Positions 10,836-21,584 of a stretch of 64,000 nucleotides of DNA are shown here, in pieces. The position numbers were made by a program, and so were the translations under genes. Source of the stretch: Pelodera strongyloides (lineage: Eukaryota > Nematoda > Chromadorea > Rhabditida > Rhabditidae). The stretch's first letter is position 1; each line of letters opens with the position of its first letter. The notes under the pieces were generated by a model. That model had not been told where the DNA came from and searched no databases. It saw nothing but the letters and a program-made list of their open reading frames with translations. The stretch lies in the NCBI GenBank assembly GCA_036852015.1, contig JAANDG010000268.1, positions 123,731 through 187,730 of the forward strand, read 5' to 3'.

Positions 10836-11329
10836 ATGGCGCTGTTTCGGGGTTTAAGCACGGCGAAGATTCAGGTGAACGAGTTCGGGGCATTTCTTAG
10901 TAAGATCCTTAAAAAACGGAACACGGAAACCATTTTTAATTGAACAGAGAATACTGGGGGTCTTTTTAGGCTTGACGCTTGACCATACGACCAATAATAC
11001 TCGTGTGAGCACTTAGAAAGAGACACGATTTTGATATAATATCAAACTCTTTACTCACCCGATCGTTTTCATCCAATAATTAGGGGATAGTGGAATAATG
11101 AATAATCTGGCGAATTGTGAAGCATCCGGTCGGGTGATAGGTGTGATACAAGGATCAATAATGAAGGGAATTTTTTTGGCGGGTGACGCGAGAGTGCAAC
11201 CGCACGCGGCCGGTGCAGACAGGCCGAATGATTCGTTGTTTTTTTACAAAATTCGTTTTTTATTGTATTTTAGGCTTGGACGTCAGTGATAGTGGTTCGA
11301 GTGCCGCAGAAGAAGGATCCCCGGCATAG
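10836..11329 (+). CDS. Three-exon gene, 82-residue protein, function unknown
   Basis: The exons join in phase with standard sites. Exon 1 (10836-10899) encodes MALFRGLSTAKIQVNEFGAFL plus one base, donor A|GTAAGA. Exon 2 (11084-11212) follows AATTAG, encodes 42 codons (DSGIMNNLANCEASGRV...) plus one base, donor GGCCG|GTGCAG. Exon 3 (11274-11329) follows GTATTTTAG and ends with an acidic Ser-rich tail, SSAAEEGSPA, then TAG. The introns are 184 and 61 bp. All three junctions keep frame, which is unlikely by chance. The first residues resemble a mitochondrial targeting peptide, and the middle has a hydrophobic stretch (VIGVIQGSIMKGIFLAG) that could be a short membrane segment; both are inference. 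I do not recognise the family. Other start codons or a longer exon 1 are possible. Confidence 0.6.
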
Positions 11330-11737
11330 AAAGTGATCCAGCAGAGAGCCTGTGTGCCGCTAAACGCTCCTTGGATTAAAAACTCAAACCCAATCCTTGT
11401 CGTGTTTGTTTTGTCCTGTCCTTTATGTTGGCTTACTATAAATGCTTCGAACAACGTTGTGGCCATCGTGCAGACTCGTATAGAGTAGGCCGAAACAGGG
11501 CGAACCTGGCTCAAAAATCACTCACTTTCCATACATAAGCACAATTTGAAACTCGCTACAAAAATTGAAGATCAGGGACAAATTTGAATTATTACAGACC
11601 TTCGCATGCAAGTGTGATACTAACAGCTAATACGTGGACTTTTGCAAAGTTTTTTTTGTGTAGTACTGCAGTAAAGTAACTGCAGCATTGCACAAACATG
11701 CCTGGAAAAGCAGCAAAGTATACAAATGTAAAACAAA
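11330..11737. other. Downstream of the 82-residue gene; nothing else recognised
   Basis: Probably contains its 3' untranslated region; an 'ataaatgc' string lies near 11440. No other feature supported. Confidence 0.35.
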
Positions 11738-11875
11738 GTTCAATGCGTTGAAAACGTACATTGCATTTTAGCTAGAAACGCATTTTATGTCTGCTTGTGA
11801 AGAAGTCTTTTGCGAAACACTCCCTAGTTTTGCATATTATGCAAAACTGGCATGTAGTCATGCAATGGTCGCTCA

Positions 11876-12156
11876 TGGAGTCTCGATGTATGGCCAAAAC
11901 AGCGCATTTTGCTTCCAAGTATCAAATGTGCATCTCGTGTACGATTTTGCATACACCTTTGAAAGTTAGAAAATGCACCATTGATAATACTAGACGATGC
12001 GAAAATGCACAGTTTATGCACGCCCGGAAAAAATAGTCCAGCGGCTACCTGTCGCGGGACCATTTTTTGGCGGTCTGTAGTTGTTCCCGTGTAGTGCCAA
12101 TCTGCGGTAATTAAAGCCATACTTGGAAGCAATTTTTGCCATACATCGAGACCCCA
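11876..12156. mobile_element. MITE with TCA target duplication
   Basis: Ends TGGAGTCTCGATGTATGGC and GCCATACATCGAGACCCCA, flanked by TCA at 11873-11875 and 12157-12159. Copy B of the duplication has the empty site (cgctcacatggtattt near 29195), which defines the 281-bp insertion and the 3-bp duplication. Confidence 0.85.
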
Positions 12157-12575
12157 TCACATAGTATTTACGTTACGCTTTCGCGCTCATTCGCATGCGA
12201 AAGTGTCATCCATGTTATCGCAGTTTCACATAGTGGAATCCTACCCACAGTAGGAACTTTACATACACCCGCAGCGTGTTTGCATACAACTAATGTAAAA
12301 GTGCGCGAAAATGGAAAAATGAAATTGGATGGTACTTTCGCACGAAAAGTGCGCGAAGGTATAACATAAACACTATATCATGTTTGACTTCTCCATGTTT
12401 GCGATTCGCACTTGCGAAAATGACAACGGGATTTTCGTAGGCTCGGCCTTTTGCCATTCATTGTTATCGTTGCCAACCGGTCAAAAGTATGCCGTGATTA
12501 ACTTAATAACTCTTATACGGATAATTGTGCAATGATTGTTCTTTCTCGGGGTTAAGTTTTCAGTAAATTGGTATT

Positions 12576-12860
12576 GGTTGTTACAGCATACTATATCTCA
12601 CCCTCACTCTAGTATGCTTGGCGCTGAGAGGCGTGGCCTAGCCGCGACTCTCACGTCAGAGCGTTGCTTGCAATGAGACAAGCAGGTGGCTAACTACTAT
12701 GATCTTCAACTAGTAGTAACATCTCTGACTTCCCCTGTGGCCCAATTATGATATGCTATTGTGTTCTGTTACTGTATCTACATCACAACATTCAGCTACA
12801 CCACACAGAACACAGGGATCACATCACACAGCATCCCCATGGTATTCCCCATTAAAGTCT
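12576..12860. mobile_element. 285-bp insertion flanked by an 11-bp direct repeat
   Basis: AAATTGGTATT stands at 12565-12575 and 12861-12871. The insert begins GGTTGTTACAGCATACTAT and matches, in reverse orientation, most of the MITE at 30523-30842. Copy B lacks it here. Confidence 0.65.
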
Positions 12861-13843
12861 AAATTGGTATTCTTCTTTTTCTAGGTGTCTTTGTATATTG
12901 AAAAGTGAAGTAAAACACATTTGGAGTGAATGCGACATTATCAGCATAAATGTTTATTAGACTTTTTCCAATATAAAACTCATTATAGATGCCGACCTTA
13001 TTTCAAGCTGGTTTACTCTTAATGGTAGGACTTCATGTGAACGCTCAGGAACGGACAGGATATTGCAATACACAACCTGCCTTGATTGGAAATGCAAACG
13101 GTTTGTTCCAATTGTCATTCCTCAGCTAATATGTAGGATGTGTCTGGATCTTGTATGAGTACAGCTAGATTTGTTTCAAACATGGCGCAACGAAATATAT
13201 AGATCAATCTTGCGTCAGCTGCATCAGCAAAAGGTTTTATTGCAGTTATGCTGATTTTCCATGTTGGGCTCAAGCTCAAATCTCGCTTCCTGCATGGACC
13301 TTTCTGTTTATTTCTCTGTCGCACGTCGCAGTCCAGTTTCAAATTTGTCATTATGAAAGTCGACTTCTTTGTGTCGACTTGTCGATTATATTCCAAACCA
13401 GACGGCTGTCAAGTAGCCGTCACACAAGGGCGCTAATGGTCGCTTGAAGAGTAAAAGCGCATTTTGTAGGGAATTTCGAACTGAACAATGTTGCCACAAA
13501 ACACAAAATCCACGGTTTCCTCTAAAACAAAGTTATTAATTTATAAGGTTTTGTTTATATGTATAAAAAACTAATGGTGTGATAAAGGGACAAAAAAAAT
13601 TCCTCACGTTACCTTTACCGAATGTCCGGAATTTCTGAAACATTACTATGAAAACTGCATTTCTTTACTACTAGAACTCGCAGAGTAATTCCCCGGCAAA
13701 CTGTTAAGGCCAGGTACCGTAGTCAGAATAGTTTTTGTGCTTTTAGGGCATTACAATACGGAAACACCTTGTACTGACCTCCATTCGTTTAACCATTATT
13801 ATGTAGACTAAGAATGTGAATGGATAGGTATAAACCATAAAAA

Positions 13844-13945
13844 CCCTGCGCGGTACGCGGCTGGCTACGGTGCACTCCAATTTGCGCGGCTGGCAACGCG
13901 TGCACTCAAATTTGCGCGGCGCGCTGCGCACCCAGGAACGTAGCA
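13844..13945. repeat. GC-rich dispersed repeat
   Basis: Units of 'gcgcggctggcwacgcgtgca' ending 'gcgctgcgcacccaggaacg'. The same block closes the GC-rich region at 37640-37750. Confidence 0.7.
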
Positions 13946-13981
13946 GAAGCATCGATATCCTATATTTTTGGGTAAAGTATC

Positions 13982-14321
13982 AATTGTCCGCCTTTCAGAC
14001 GTTCGCTGCAGTCGTCACAATTACACGGATTTTCGTGATACTCATCGTCTTGATCTTTATGGTTGGGATAATGAACATGTGCATACTTGTGATATAACAG
14101 AATGCCACGTTCCACATGAATGTATGAAAAGAATCTGTGACACAAATATGACACGTGAATGCCTTGCCGAATGTGTACGAAATTTCACCGTTAGCAAGCG
14201 GAACATAAATTATCCAATGATACCATGTATATATTTGCCCAGCGAAGCGACGGTCTCTTTCAAGATCCCTACAATCTACACACTGCGCATTTCGGATGAG
14301 CTATTTGTGAGTTTTCTTTAA
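13982..14321 (+). CDS. Cysteine-rich, N-glycosylation-rich exon or relic
   Basis: After a CCTTTCAG acceptor the frame stays open for about 110 codons. It has nine cysteines in its first 80 codons and three N-glycosylation sequons (NYT, NMT, NFT). A perfect GTGAGT donor follows the codons DELF near 14306, so the TAA at 14319 may be intronic. This composition suggests a secreted or envelope-type ectodomain. The copy at 27384-27776 sits beside a BEL/Pao pol fragment, so a retroelement envelope-like origin is one inference; a host secreted protein is another. No family motif is recognised. Confidence 0.4.
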
Positions 14322-14502
14322 ACTACTGCGGATCACAAATTTTTTCACCAAACACCGTAACTATTTTTTTAAAGGTCATGCTCACAAATAATTAATTTCT
14401 TCTTTATTCGAATAATATGTAGAACATATAAAGAAAGTAAACAAAGAATCGATTTCACCGAGTAATTCACCAACGTGGAAGAACTGGACCAAGGCCAAGA
14501 GT
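14110..14502. repeat. 393-bp duplicated segment, copy 1
   Basis: Matches 27384-27776 with a constant offset of 13274 and no difference that I could find. It includes the second half of the cysteine-rich frame. Confidence 0.92.
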
Positions 14503-14586
14503 CACGGCAAGCCAAACAAATGTTATAGTTCCCGCGAGATATGCCACAAATTAAAAACATTAGTCGACCCATTATATGGGACAATT

Positions 14587-14826
14587 ATGATAGGACTACT
14601 TTGGATATTGGACTATGCGCTATGTCTAGGCACACTATTTTTCGTCACCGTTTCTTTACTCGGTAGTGGGACGTTTCCTGCAAAACAATTTTGCAACACT
14701 CTGTTATACTTATTTTCGAATGATACAAAAATTATGCAAAAAGAGAATATGAAGTGCTGTATTCCTTTTTCGACACAAATAAACATACATAAGCTCTATG
14801 CACTTCCACTACATATAATGTTATAA
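14587..14826 (+). CDS. Open frame with hydrophobic start, hypothetical
   Basis: A 79-codon frame beginning with a strongly hydrophobic stretch (IGLLWILDYALCLGTLFFVT). It lies just downstream of the duplicated cysteine-rich segment and could be a membrane anchor of the same degraded gene, or chance. Confidence 0.2.
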   Translation: MIGLLWILDYALCLGTLFFVTVSLLGSGTFPAKQFCNTLLYLFSNDTKIMQKENMKCCIPFSTQINIHKLYALPLHIML

Positions 14827-14829
14827 TTA

Positions 14830-15690
14830 TTATTCAGTTGCAAAATCAGATTCTTGCACGGGAATGGCGTATGAACCGTGAGCCTAACCTTCCTCAAAAA
14901 TTTTTCACCGTTAGTACTTTTCACAATCATTTCACACTTGTCTCCTTACCAGATCTTTTGATATTGACCAGAAGGGCTCAAGATTGAAATATTTTTATTG
15001 AAACTAAAAGCTATGGGACACAGCAATGCGAACGTATACAAAATTCATCTGCTGTGTGTATCCAAAACCGAATGGACTCCAATTTTGGGCTTGTCTGGCA
15101 ATTTTTGCTAAATCCTATGAAAGCTTCACATATCTCTTGGCGAATAAAAGAATTCAGGGTGATGATTAGTTAATTGTGAGTAAATTGGTTAGTCAATTCT
15201 GATACGTGACGTTATTGGGTGAAGTTCACATTTTTAGGTTGTGAATGCCTCATATAATTACATATTGAGCGGACGTGGGAACAAGACGCACTGTATTGTA
15301 AGTTTTTTGTGCCACAACCTTATTTAGTAGTTGTCTATGTCATACGGCGTATGTACGTGCTGGATTGACATGTGAGTTAAAATGAGTTGCACGTGTTTCC
15401 ATCAGGATGTCTCTGATGTTTCTAGAAGCTGCCAATTAGTTCTTCTGATAGATCTCCACATGGAGAAGAGCAGCCGTTGAGATCCACTTCACCATATAGG
15501 GTGAATGTGAATAAAAGTGTACCTTGTTGGCCGCTTAGGCCGGTTAGCACACACAGCTAATGAGGCAGTGGAGGTGCTATCGAACGCAGTACCTCCGCCG
15601 AAATAACACCATCGGTTACTTAGCTCAGATCCTCAGGTGAGAAAGTTATGTGCCGTTGATGTGTATGCCGGAATCATGCCAAATAACAGT
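14830..15690. other. No gene recognised
   Basis: No exon or repeat family supported. Confidence 0.4.
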
Positions 15691-15699
15691 GCATGTGGC

Positions 15700-16110
15700 G
15701 GCCCACTCATTTCGGGCGCAGTTTAGGCCAGGTGCCGGCGTGAGGTGCGCCTGGTGTGGGAAACGAACCTACCGCCCACCTTTTCATTTCACACGAGCTA
15801 CTCTCATTCTATCTGGCGAGAGGTGCGCCTGGTGTAGGTGTAGGCAGCCCACCTTTTTCGGGCCCAGTGTAAGCCGCGCACCGGCCAAATTTCCTCAGTG
15901 TTTAGTATAGCGTGTCATTTTGTTCGCCTACACCAGGCCCACCCCAGGCCCGCCTCAAGCCCACGAGCCGCCCACCTTTTCGTGTCACACGAGCTACTTT
16001 TCTCAAATGGGCGAGAGGTGGGCCTGGTGTAGGCGAGGTGTAGGCGGCCGGCCCATCCTTTTCGGGCCCAGTGTAAATGTAGGCCGCGCACCGGTCAAGT
16101 TTCCTCAGTG
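15700..16110. repeat. GC-rich imperfect tandem repeat
   Basis: Two units of about 190 bp share 'gcgagaggtgsgcctggtgta', 'cgggcccagtgtaa' and 'gccgcgcaccggycaa'. A related, partly inverted block lies at 23214-23335. The open frames here follow from the base composition. Confidence 0.7.
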
Positions 16111-16114
16111 GAAT

Positions 16115-16784
16115 ACCTCAGCCAATCGGTATCTCAATGCATGTCCGTGTCGTATTCGCGGATCAAAGTTATTAAGTCGGAGAAACTCTTTGAGAACATG
16201 CACGTAGTGTAGATCTACAATTAGCAACTGAAAGCCGTCCAGCTTTCGATATTTGACTCTGTCAAAGGCCTTCCTAACTCAACAGTGGGACCTAGAATCT
16301 GCATGTTTCTTCGAAGTTCTGCTAGGCTATTGGATGTGATTGTGGATGGAGAAGAACTTCCGGAAGCACTTGTGGTGGTTATTGAATGCCGTCGAGAGGG
16401 TTGCCGTCGAGAGGCTTCAGAAGAGTCCGCTGTAAGATGGTGTGAATGGGAGTATGTGACTGAGAGGTCTTCCTTCTGAGAATCAGGCAGTTTTCAAAAT
16501 GTTGTAAAGCGGGTAAGATGCTTAGAAAAACTTCAGTTGGTCGCAATAGAGACGCTGCCGTCCCTCGGCACAGTCGTGATTGCGGAGCCGGTTTGAAGGG
16601 ATTGTTTTGGCCGTACGAAGTTGGCGTTTTCTATCGTCTTTGTTGCTCCCTTTCTTCCTTAGGTCTTTCGCAGAAGGTCTGAAAGAAGGTTTGAAGAATG
16701 TTTCGCTAGTCAGACCGGTCAGGAATTAAAGTGAAGAAAGAAGAAAGGATCTCTGAATAATGAAACAAGATTTATTTACTTTAG
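16115..16784. other. Intergenic or intronic, unresolved
   Basis: A 64-codon frame at 16285-16479 (Glu/Arg-rich C-terminus) has no clear splice context. Possibly an upstream exon of the 16785 segment. Confidence 0.25.
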
Positions 16785-16952
16785 GAAATAGAAAAGTCGA
16801 TGGATTGGTGTAATGATCAATCAGAAGGGAGAATGTACAATGGCACCTATGTTCTCTGTAGAGAGGAAGAAGACCTTTGGAGAGTTATGGCGGAATTTGG
16901 AAATAGGGCCACACACTGCATTCGTTATTACATCCAGAAGAATTACATGAAG
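16785..16952 (+). CDS. Candidate internal exon, 56 codons
   Basis: Acceptor ACTTTAG precedes exactly 56 open codons (EIEKSMDWCNDQSEG...) ending ...KNYMK, followed by the donor AAG|GTACGT. It begins and ends in phase 0. It is acidic then basic, with three Cys. A hydrophobic frame continues into the intron but has no sign of selection. It may belong to the same gene as 18632-20113; the joins are not in phase as far as I can resolve. Product unknown. Confidence 0.35.
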
Positions 16953-17719
16953 GTACGTAATATTGGCCTCTTTGTTCAGGGGTTTCATCTGTTGGTATAT
17001 TTCATTCTTCACTCGTGCCTTACGTCTTTCGTTTGGTTAAGGACGTTCCATAGCTTCGAATTAGCAATTCCCGTTATTTGGGTTGTGTTTTATTTAATAA
17101 GTGCACAAAGTGATGTAAGGGCTTGATCTTGACGGTGATATGGTATGGTAAATTTGGATTCGCCTTCGGAGATGTTCAAAGGCAGTGCGTAATATGTGTA
17201 ATGCGCTTGTGTGTGATTTACGCAAAGAGTTTGTCCAAGCTAGAACCTAGACTTACCGTTTCAGCAAAAAGGCAGTGCTAACTTCCAAAAAGATATGCGC
17301 GGGATATGTGCTACCTTCGAGACGGAGCTGCACAACAACCCCGAATTGACAAAAACACACACTACAGAAAGGCACTCTGTGGAACTTAACACATACAATG
17401 CATGCTGTTTTCTCATGTAAGATACATTTTTTTGGATTTGATCAGATATGCCATGTACCTCTGAATGGTGTAATTAGCACTGATCATAAACAATACACAA
17501 TACAGTGGTAAAGTGGTATTGCAACTTGTTTTTTTTTTGCCCAATAATAATTTTAATAAGAAAAATAAAACAGTGCAACATATCACATATCAGAATAACA
17601 TAACAGTAAACGGATATGTCACCTTGGACGGAGGCAAGGAAACGAACAGCGGTTGATGAGAGTGCGCGGTTTATGGTATGCTGGTGTAAACTATGAAGCT
17701 TTACATCTAGAGCACTACG

Positions 17720-17722
<3 letters not shown>

Positions 17723-17758
<36 letters not shown>
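17723..17758. repeat. (AT)n microsatellite
   Basis: About 18 AT dinucleotides. Confidence 0.95.
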
Positions 17759-17760
<2 letters not shown>

Positions 17761-17883
17761 CTCCGGTGCACGCGGTAAGGAAATAAGGGTGCAATTGTTT
17801 TGCGACTACGGTATATTTATCTCCGAATATCGACCCCGAAACATTTCAGCGAGATAAAGTCTAGCCGAAATTTAGTGTACATA

Positions 17884-18123
17884 TCTTATTATATAAAAGA
17901 GTAACCGTAGCGTAATTTGCATACCGATGTGCGTTACGGAAATGCAAATTTTCGACAATAGTTCAGCGTGTTCGGGTATAAAAAGAGTTTCGCAGCTCAA
18001 TATCGAAGTATTCATATGCAATTGTTTCCCATTATGTGAATTTCTTATGATTCGTTTGAAACTTTGTATATAAGTATGCTCATGCTAAACCAATCATATT
18101 TCCAGGCGGCGTGAGCCGACTGG
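17884..18123 (+). mobile_element. Non-autonomous Helitron (family B)
   Basis: Starts TCTTATTATATAAAAGAG after host A and ends AGGCGGCGTGAGCCGACTGG. 240 bp. The internal 'aagagtaaccgtagcg' and 'gcgttacggaa' blocks match the element at 33941-34150. Confidence 0.72.
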
Positions 18124-18185
18124 CATCGTAATAATCCCCCTTTATACAAATTATAAAATCATGCTAAATATATGTTTACTTTACG

Positions 18186-18202
18186 GGCATGTCCCTTTAA
18201 TA
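18186..18202. repeat. Isolated T2-type terminus
   Basis: GGGCATGTCCCT followed by TTAA looks like one end of a T2-type MITE. The other end is not found. Confidence 0.35.
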
Positions 18203-18241
18203 CAGACGTAGGAATGGAAAGGCAATTTAATTTTAATTCAG

Positions 18242-18408
18242 GAAGAGTGGCTTGATTGAAAACTTCAACTGTACTGGTGAATCTACAACTCGTTATCCTA
18301 ACACCCCGGCTCCGACAGTTGAACATGAACTCAGAATAGAGAGTGAATTAAAAGTGTATGATGATAGTTTGTTGAGCACCGCTATTACCTCAAGGACGAT
18401 TGTTTTAT
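18242..18408 (+). CDS. Candidate exon
   Basis: A TTTTAATTCAG acceptor precedes a frame (after one leading base) of about 55 codons beginning KSGLIENFNCTGES, with a possible donor TTTTAT|GTATTT. Only this frame is open. Its link to 16785-16952 and 18632 is not settled. Product unknown. Confidence 0.28.
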
Positions 18409-18631
18409 GTATTTCTGTTTTGTTTTATTCCATAAATGCTAGTTTACTGTCCCTTTCTTTGCTAATGCCGTTAGAAACATTTTTTGTAAACATAATATAA
18501 GTATTAATAAGATGTATAATAAGATAAACGAATACATTTAAGAATATGAAAGAAGAGTAAATATAATTAAATATACGTTTTTTTTTTCGTTCTTCGTCCA
18601 TAGCATTTTGTGTTGACTTTGCATAAATCAG

Positions 18632-19033
18632 CACAGGAAAAATATTTAATGGGGGTGGATAAGGATAAGGGCATAACCGCTACTGTTCCAAGGAGTGCAG
18701 CCAAGAGTAATAGTGATGGGAGTTCTTCATCTAGGTGGCATTCTCCTAAGCGTAAGGAGGTTGAGCTCAGTGACATTCTGGGCATGGGTCGAGAAGGTAT
18801 GCTTCAAGAAGGCCAGAATGGATTACATCTAGATGCAGGGCAAGCTGGAGAACTGATTGACGCTGCCCAAGCTACTGTCTTTGGCTAAGGGGGTTATTAG
18901 TGGCACTTCTAGCCTAGTAATGGATAGTGTCAGGGAGGAGCGTCGGCTCCGTAATCTAGTTATTTTGTGTTCCAATGTTCCCCCTCCTCCTAATCACAAC
19001 ATGGACCCTCCAAAAGAAATTGTTGTTTCGCAG
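18632..19033 (+). CDS. Coding-like segment in two frames
   Basis: After an ATCAG or CACAG acceptor, about 85 codons are open (Lys/Ser-rich, with SSSSRWHSPKRKEVELSDIL) up to TAA at 18886-18888. From 18857 the next frame carries coding-like sequence (SVREERRLRNLVILC, then PPPPNHN) to a CAG|GTATAC donor at 19033. The likely explanation is a one-base frameshift between 18857 and 18886, in a degraded gene or through assembly error. The RRLRNLVI string resembles LINE ORF1 proteins, so a retroelement origin is possible. Confidence 0.33.
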
Positions 19034-19866
19034 GTATACCCAGCTTAGCATACGAGAAAAATGAATTCCCGCCAAGACGGCTAGGCTGCGCATCGAATGG
19101 TTAGTCGCACAAAGCTGAGTATCGCGGCAAAGAAATGTACGTCGGGGCAACAATCGTACACAACTCGTCATTCTAGGTCGAGGTGCTGGAGTTGTGCGGT
19201 TGCGCGTATATATTTATTTCCTTTGTATATCTATCGTACTTCTGTTATATTTGAATGTGATTGCTTGTCTTCTTTATCTCGTGGCTTCGTTGTGGTGCCT
19301 GGAGCCTTGTATGTTTGGGTGTATTACGTTTCGGTGAAATACGAAGACAAAATTGTGAAAGTCGTTTTTTGCTAAGGTTCACGAATGGGTTGGTGAAGTG
19401 AGAAGGAAAGTATAAGGAGTTGGTTCGTGCTATCTATATAGATTTTGAAAGCGTTCCTGTCGTTTGGTTAAAAATCGCGTATTGAGCCTTTTGCATTAAT
19501 GAAGAAAATTGTAGGTGGTGGCCGCCTCTTATATGGACGCGTCAGATAGATACCGCGAACAGTCATCGTTTGATAATTGGAACTACCGGAGACAATTTGT
19601 GTTCAACTCGGAAATTATACAGTAAGTGATTCAACGATGCGTTATAGATAGGCGGGCGTGTAAGCTTGATTTGGAAAGTCGAAGGAAACACAACCCGAAA
19701 ATGCGCACTATTTATAAAAAGTATAAAGCTGCGCCGTTTTTCAGTTTAAAATTAAAGTGAACGAGTGGCCGTGTGCAGGCTTGCAGAACACCCCCACTTG
19801 TATAAAGGGCGTCGGCGAGCAGCATATATTGTGATACATGCACAAAGGTAATATGTGTGTTTGCAG

Positions 19867-20113
19867 GAACTTGGAAGTGGCGTTGACTGCGGAATCTAAG
19901 GAGGAGCTGGACGCAGTGGTGAGGGTGGCGGTTGAGGTCATTCAGAAGAGAAATCGTCAGTTGCGACTAGCTGACAAAGACAACAGGTTTTGTGAGCTGA
20001 CACGAGAAGGAGTCTCTCGGAGAAGGTTTGGAAGAAGAGTTCAAGCAGTTCAAAGGCTGGTGTTTGGCAAAGGAGAAAAGTTCTTATTTATGGGAGAGAA
20101 AGTGGAGTTTTGA
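19867..20113 (+). CDS. Candidate terminal exon, about 81 codons
   Basis: TGTTTGCAG is followed, after one base, by NLEVALTAESKEELDAVV and a charged helical sequence to a TGA at 20111-20113. The start is acidic and amphipathic. The middle is very basic (SRRRFGRRVQAVQRL). It reads as real coding sequence by composition and splice context. It expects two bases from the preceding exon, which the 19033 donor does not supply, so an exon is missing or the gene is broken. Family unknown. Confidence 0.42.
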
Positions 20114-20119
20114 ATTAGT

Positions 20120-20510
20120 TAATATGAGCATAAATTATAAATACGGTCGTTATAGGAGCGGGACGGTATTAGCATAAAATTAATTGTCACTGAGAGGTAG
20201 GGGTTACACTGTGGGGGCGAGATCATATTATGAATGTCATATTGTTTAGGACTATCCATCGGACCGGCATGTTGTGGGACTCGTCAAGGCGAATTTTGGC
20301 GGGCAGGGCAGGATAGCGTCCTCGCCACCGAGATCCTTGTTCAGGCGAGGGAGCGGAAGAGTTCGCCGAGGCCCCCAGCATTCGCCCCCTCGTCAGCGTT
20401 CGGGCACGAAAAGTGTAACTCGTGTGGAGGCTTCGGCCCTGGTCAGCGGTGTGTCCGTCTCGCAGAAACTGGTCCCCAGAGGCCCTGAAGGATACCAGAA
20501 GGATACCCAC
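20120..20510. other. GC-richer unique stretch, no gene recognised
   Basis: 20240-20500 is locally GC-rich, and frames are open on both strands without a supporting splice context. Confidence 0.35.
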
Positions 20511-20511
20511 T

Positions 20512-20647
20512 ATATATATATATAGATATATATATATATATATATAATATAAATAGAGATAAATATATATATAATATATATAAATAAATATAAGATATAG
20601 ATCAATATAATATATAATCTCTATATATCTATATATATATATATATA

Positions 20648-20680
<33 letters not shown>
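20512..20680. repeat. (TA)n-rich microsatellite
   Basis: Imperfect TATATA with ATCT and AAAT interruptions. It overlaps the position expected for the 5' TCTTATTATA of the next Helitron. Confidence 0.93.
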
Positions 20681-20685
<5 letters not shown>

Positions 20686-21074
20686 TGGGAGCTTTGTTTG
20701 TTTGTGCGTTTGTTTGTACGTTTGAATGATGTGCGTTACGCTCAGGGAGTAGGATGGTTTATTAGTTCACGTTCCCGTGCACTGAGCCATCTCACTTCCC
20801 GAGCCCGAGCGCCCCTCTCACAAACGTCCAAAAAAGGCTGCATATATGGAATATGTGTGGTGTATCGTTCGGGCGTTTCCGCGGCGCTCAAAGTACTAGG
20901 TGTAAACTACAAAGAGCATGCCAATCTAGAGCAACAAAAGAAGGGACGAAGCGAGGATTTTAGCATATGATCCTTGCCCTAATTTTTTTTAACTGATTTT
21001 TAATCTACGTTTCACGTATGCATGAAATAAAGTAAATTTACTAGAAAGTCGCCTCGGGCGGCGTAGCCGGCTGG
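20681..21074 (+). mobile_element. Non-autonomous Helitron, A family
   Basis: Same sequence as A1 and A2 (aaagttgggagctttgtttg ... gcggcgtagccggCTGG), but its first bases have merged into the TA microsatellite. The 3' CTGG is at 21071-21074, followed by T. Confidence 0.75.
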
Positions 21075-21076
21075 TA

Positions 21077-21519
21077 TCTTATTATATAAAGGAGAAGAGT
21101 TTACTTTTTTGTTTGTGTGAACATAACGAAATATTTTCATAAAGAAAATTCTCTATTGGCAAAGAGCATACAAAATCTTTGCCGCTGGCGAGATTCGAAC
21201 CCACAGCAGCACAGAACCTCTCGATTCATAGTCCAACGCTCTACCTGTTGAGCTGTGCTAGCTTATCATAAGGGTAACAATCTGCTCTTCATATAGCACC
21301 TTCAATGGCAAATTTGCATGGTACCATTAGTCTAATGGAGATCCAAACTGATTATTATACGTTTTCACAATCAGAAGAGACGTGTGAATGTGTGGGAGGA
21401 GAAAGAGACGAGAGTTAACTTTTTAGATTGTAGCAATTCTTTTTTAAATAGGGAAACAATCGGCCGAAGGCCGATTCCTCCAGTCGGAGAAGAGCCCGTA
21501 GGGCTCTTCGAACGGCTGG
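21077..21519 (+). mobile_element. Non-autonomous Helitron (family C) with tRNA-like insert
   Basis: Starts TCTTATTATATAAAGGAG two bases after the preceding Helitron. It ends with two strong hairpins (ATCGGCC-gaa-GGCCGAT and GAAGAGCCC-gta-GGGCTCTTC) and then GAACGGCTGG, followed by T. A second copy is at 31850-32247. Confidence 0.78.
21181..21262 (-). other. tRNA-like sequence, not a functional tRNA
   Basis: On the minus strand it has an A-box-like AGCTCAACAGGTAGAGC and a B-box GGGTTCGAATCTCG in tRNA spacing. The acceptor strands (GCTAGCA against the 3' end) do not pair, the variable region is about 15 nt, and the anticodon stem is imperfect. It is a tRNA-derived module within a Helitron, antisense to it. 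Confidence 0.7.
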
Positions 21520-21584
21520 TATATATGTAATCATGTTGTATTTCTATTGTTATTATACTGCTAATTACCCAATTATGTATCACC

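Larger units (their letters stand above)
11738..13843. repeat. Segmental duplication, copy A
   Basis: Collinear with 29071-31355 (copy B) at high identity, from 'aagttcaatgcgttgaaaac' to 'ggtataaaccataaaaac'. Differences are discrete: A holds a MITE at 11876-12156 and an insert at 12576-12860. B holds a roughly 200-bp insert near 30040-30236, a MITE at 30523-30842 and a 277-bp tandem duplication. Confidence 0.9.

Noticed and set aside
15650..16207. Open frames in the GC-rich repeat
   Set aside because: They repeat with the unit and reflect low stop-codon density.
21181..21262. Functional tRNA gene
   Set aside because: The acceptor stem does not pair, the variable region is too long, and the sequence is repeated inside a Helitron.
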